NCBI RefSeq assembly: GCF_002879885.1
Contig: NZ_PNYA01000004.1
Span: 1 to 64,000 of the forward strand
DNA length: 64,000 bases
DNA from: Trinickia dabaoshanensis
GTDB taxonomy: Bacteria; Pseudomonadota; Gammaproteobacteria; Burkholderiales; Burkholderiaceae
Direction: 5' to 3'
The notes under the pieces were generated by a model that saw only the letters and a program-made list of their open reading frames with translations, made no database searches and was not told where the DNA came from. Shown here piece after piece: positions 62,706 to 64,000 of this stretch. A program made the position numbers and the translations under genes. The stretch's first letter is position 1; each line of letters opens with the position of its first letter.

Positions 62706-63776
62706 ATGAACGCAGTCGAATCGTCACCGCTGGTTACTACTCCCCCGCGCACCCGCATCCGGTTCGGCATCGTGCTGCTGCCGAATTTCACGTTGACGGC
62801 GTTCTCGGGTTTCGTCGACATGCTGCGGCTCTCGGCGGACGACAGCGACTTCAGCAAGCCCGTACGCTGCGCGTGGAGCGTCGTGGGAAAAACCCTCGCT
62901 CCGGTGCGCGCCAGTTGCGGGATTCAAATCACGCCGTGGGAGACGTTCGACGAGTCGGAGCCGTTCGATTACATCGTCGTCGTGGGCGGATTGCTGCATT
63001 CCGGTCCCCAAGCGGACGACGATACGCTGGCCTTCATTCGTCGTGCCGCGACCAATGGCGCGACGATGGTCGGTATTTGCACGGGGGTGTTTACGCTCAT
63101 GCGGGCCGGCGTGCTCGATGGCCATCGCGTATGCGTGAGTTGGTTTCACTACTGGGATTTCATCGAGCGCTTTCCGCATACCGACGTGCAAATGCTGGTG
63201 GCCGATCGCCTATTCGTGATCGACCGGCGGCGCATTACGTGTTCGGGGGGACGCGCGTCGATCGATGTGGCCGCCGCTATTTTGCTGCGGCATTTCGATC
63301 ATGCGACGGTGCAAAAGGCGCTGCGGATTTTGCTCGTTGGAGAAATGCAAAGCGGCAACGCCCCGCAGCCTCATCCGCCGGGGCTCGAGCCGGCCACGCA
63401 TCCGAAGATCAAGCGCGCGATCTTGCTGATGGAGCAGCACCTGGGGCGTGCGTTGACGCTCGAGGAATTGGCCGGCAAGCTCGATTTATCGCCGCGTCAG
63501 TTGGAACGGCTTTTCAAAGCGCAAACGGGTAAGTCGCCGCAGACGTTCGCCAAGCATGTGCGGCTGCGCACGGCGGCTTGGTTGCTCACGAGTTCCGATC
63601 GAACGGTGGCCGATATCGCATCGAGTTGCGGCTTTTCCGATGCCTCGCATTTGGGGCGGGAATTCCGCAAACAGTACGGGATGCCGCCCGTGGCGTTTCG
63701 AGAACAGCGCGCGGGAAGCGCGCCGGACGAGCAGGTTTGTGACGAGTATTTTTTGGCCTCGGGGGCGGGTGTCTGA
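62706..63776 (+). CDS. GlxA/AraC-family regulator divergent from sdaA-sox (SouR-like)
   Basis: 356 residues. GATase1-like sensor (about 15-200; IRFGIVLLPNFTLTAFSGFV, YIVVVGGLLHSG, GICTGVFTLMRAGVLDG with the elbow Cys) and an AraC domain (about 250-335; LAGKLDLSPRQLERLFKAQ, IASSCGFSDASHLGREFRKQ). Position next to the sarcosine oxidase operon suggests a sarcosine- or betaine-responsive activator like SouR of Pseudomonas; sequence alone does not prove the ligand. The ATG at 62706 is chosen; earlier in-frame ATGs add odd sequence. Confidence 0.83.
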   Translation: MNAVESSPLVTTPPRTRIRFGIVLLPNFTLTAFSGFVDMLRLSADDSDFSKPVRCAWSVVGKTLAPVRASCGIQITPWETFDESEPFDYIVVVGGLLHSGPQADDDTLAFIRRAATNGATMVGICTGVFTLMRAGVLDGHRVCVSWFHYWDFIERFPHTDVQMLVADRLFVIDRRRITCSGGRASIDVAAAILLRHFDHATVQKALRILLVGEMQSGNAPQPHPPGLEPATHPKIKRAILLMEQHLGRALTLEELAGKLDLSPRQLERLFKAQTGKSPQTFAKHVRLRTAAWLLTSSDRTVADIASSCGFSDASHLGREFRKQYGMPPVAFREQRAGSAPDEQVCDEYFLASGAGV

Positions 63777-63787
63777 CTTGTTGATTT

Positions 63788-63964
63788 CTACTCTCTTCTC
63801 TTTTGCGTCGCCGCACGGCGCTTGGCTAGGATTTCCCTGAGCGGGCGGAGCCGTCCGAACTCCTCGTCGCTTAGCTCCCGAGTGTCCGGGTCCGCAGCGA
63901 TACCGAGCCGAATCGCCGCATCTTCTTCTTCAGTCGGATAGACGAATTCACGGTTTCCGCTCAT
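63788..63964 (-). CDS. Small antitoxin-like protein (BrnA/COG3514-like)
   Basis: 58 residues: MSGNREFVYPTEEEDAAIRL then a segment AADPDTRELSDEEFGRLRP and a basic tail AKRRAATQKRRE. The T-x-EEDAAI and AxxADPDTxELxDEEF pattern is that of short antitoxins of the BrnA/COG3514 kind and related unnamed families. Its ATG overlaps a TGA in another frame (ATGA, 63961-63964) that could end an upstream toxin gene beyond the window edge. Start chosen as 63964; an ATG at 63994 would add 10 residues. Confidence 0.6.
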   Translation of the reverse strand: MSGNREFVYPTEEEDAAIRLGIAADPDTRELSDEEFGRLRPLREILAKRRAATQKRRE

Positions 63965-64000
63965 AGCGGTGGGCCCTCGACAAAAGCTGTCCATGATGGA
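63961..64000 (-). CDS. Possible 3' end of a gene upstream of the antitoxin-like gene
   Basis: On the minus strand one frame entering from the right edge ends in a TGA (63961-63963) overlapping the antitoxin-like start as ATGA; the visible residues are PSWTAFVEGPPL. This is the spacing of toxin-antitoxin pairs, but 12 residues cannot identify it. Confidence 0.2.
   Translation of the reverse strand, partial: PSWTAFVEGPPL

Overview
This 64 kb window looks like chromosomal DNA of a beta-proteobacterium of the Burkholderiaceae (Burkholderia/Paraburkholderia/Trinickia type). The reasons are a high-GC base composition judged by eye, strongly GC-ending codons, a DUF3331 gene (a family I associate with Burkholderia) and gene sets typical of soil Burkholderiales. 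I saw no rRNA, tRNA, intact insertion sequence, phage module or CRISPR array. The genus call is inference; the gene identities rest on sequence motifs.

The main theme is breakdown of choline and glycine betaine to pyruvate, with nearly every step present. betB-betA (38.2-41.5 kb, + strand) turn choline into glycine betaine. A minus-strand array from 27.5 to 15.2 kb carries glyA, an M19 dipeptidase-like gene, a DUF5943 gene, dgcA, dgcB, etfA, etfB, gbcA, gbcB and a betaine-binding protein; it takes glycine betaine to dimethylglycine and sarcosine, and it faces gbdR-like regulator divergently. A second minus-strand operon (62.4-55.4 kb) carries sdaA, soxB, soxD, soxA, soxG and a folB-like gene; it takes sarcosine to glycine and feeds serine to pyruvate. 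It faces a second GlxA-type regulator. One-carbon disposal is covered by purU (14.2 kb) and glutathione-independent formaldehyde dehydrogenase fdhA (36.8 kb).

Left part (0-15 kb): glutaminase glsA, yjdM, an NTF2-like gene, a GNAT gene with a membrane protein, an nfeD-slipin pair, a purine permease, a 2Fe-2S ferredoxin, a histidine decarboxylase translationally coupled to a tandem-ACT protein, a D-amino-acid-dehydrogenase-like flavoprotein, a chemoreceptor and purU. Middle (28-38 kb): small regulator-target pairs (two MocR-type regulators, TetR/GST, RcnR-like/DmeF), a cupin gene and a CBS protein. Right-middle (41-55 kb): an MFS transporter after betBA, an orphan HicB antitoxin, an alcohol/aldehyde oxidation operon (zinc alcohol dehydrogenase plus two-subunit molybdenum oxidase) facing an AraC regulator, an aldo/keto reductase, a GAF-GGDEF cyclase, a second MFS transporter and a lipoprotein M1 aminopeptidase behind a long AT-rich leader.

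Three gene remnants stand out: a truncated PiT phosphate transporter end to end with glsA, a 22-codon stub of a four-cysteine (Csp/DUF326) copper-storage-type protein, and a methyltransferase with an in-frame internal deletion. I found no plainly new defence or mobile system. The most interesting leads are degenerate metal or cluster sites in the betaine-cluster proteins (dipeptidase-like, DgcA), the folB-like gene locked into the sox operon, the histidine decarboxylase-ACT coupling, and several well-formed operator pairs.
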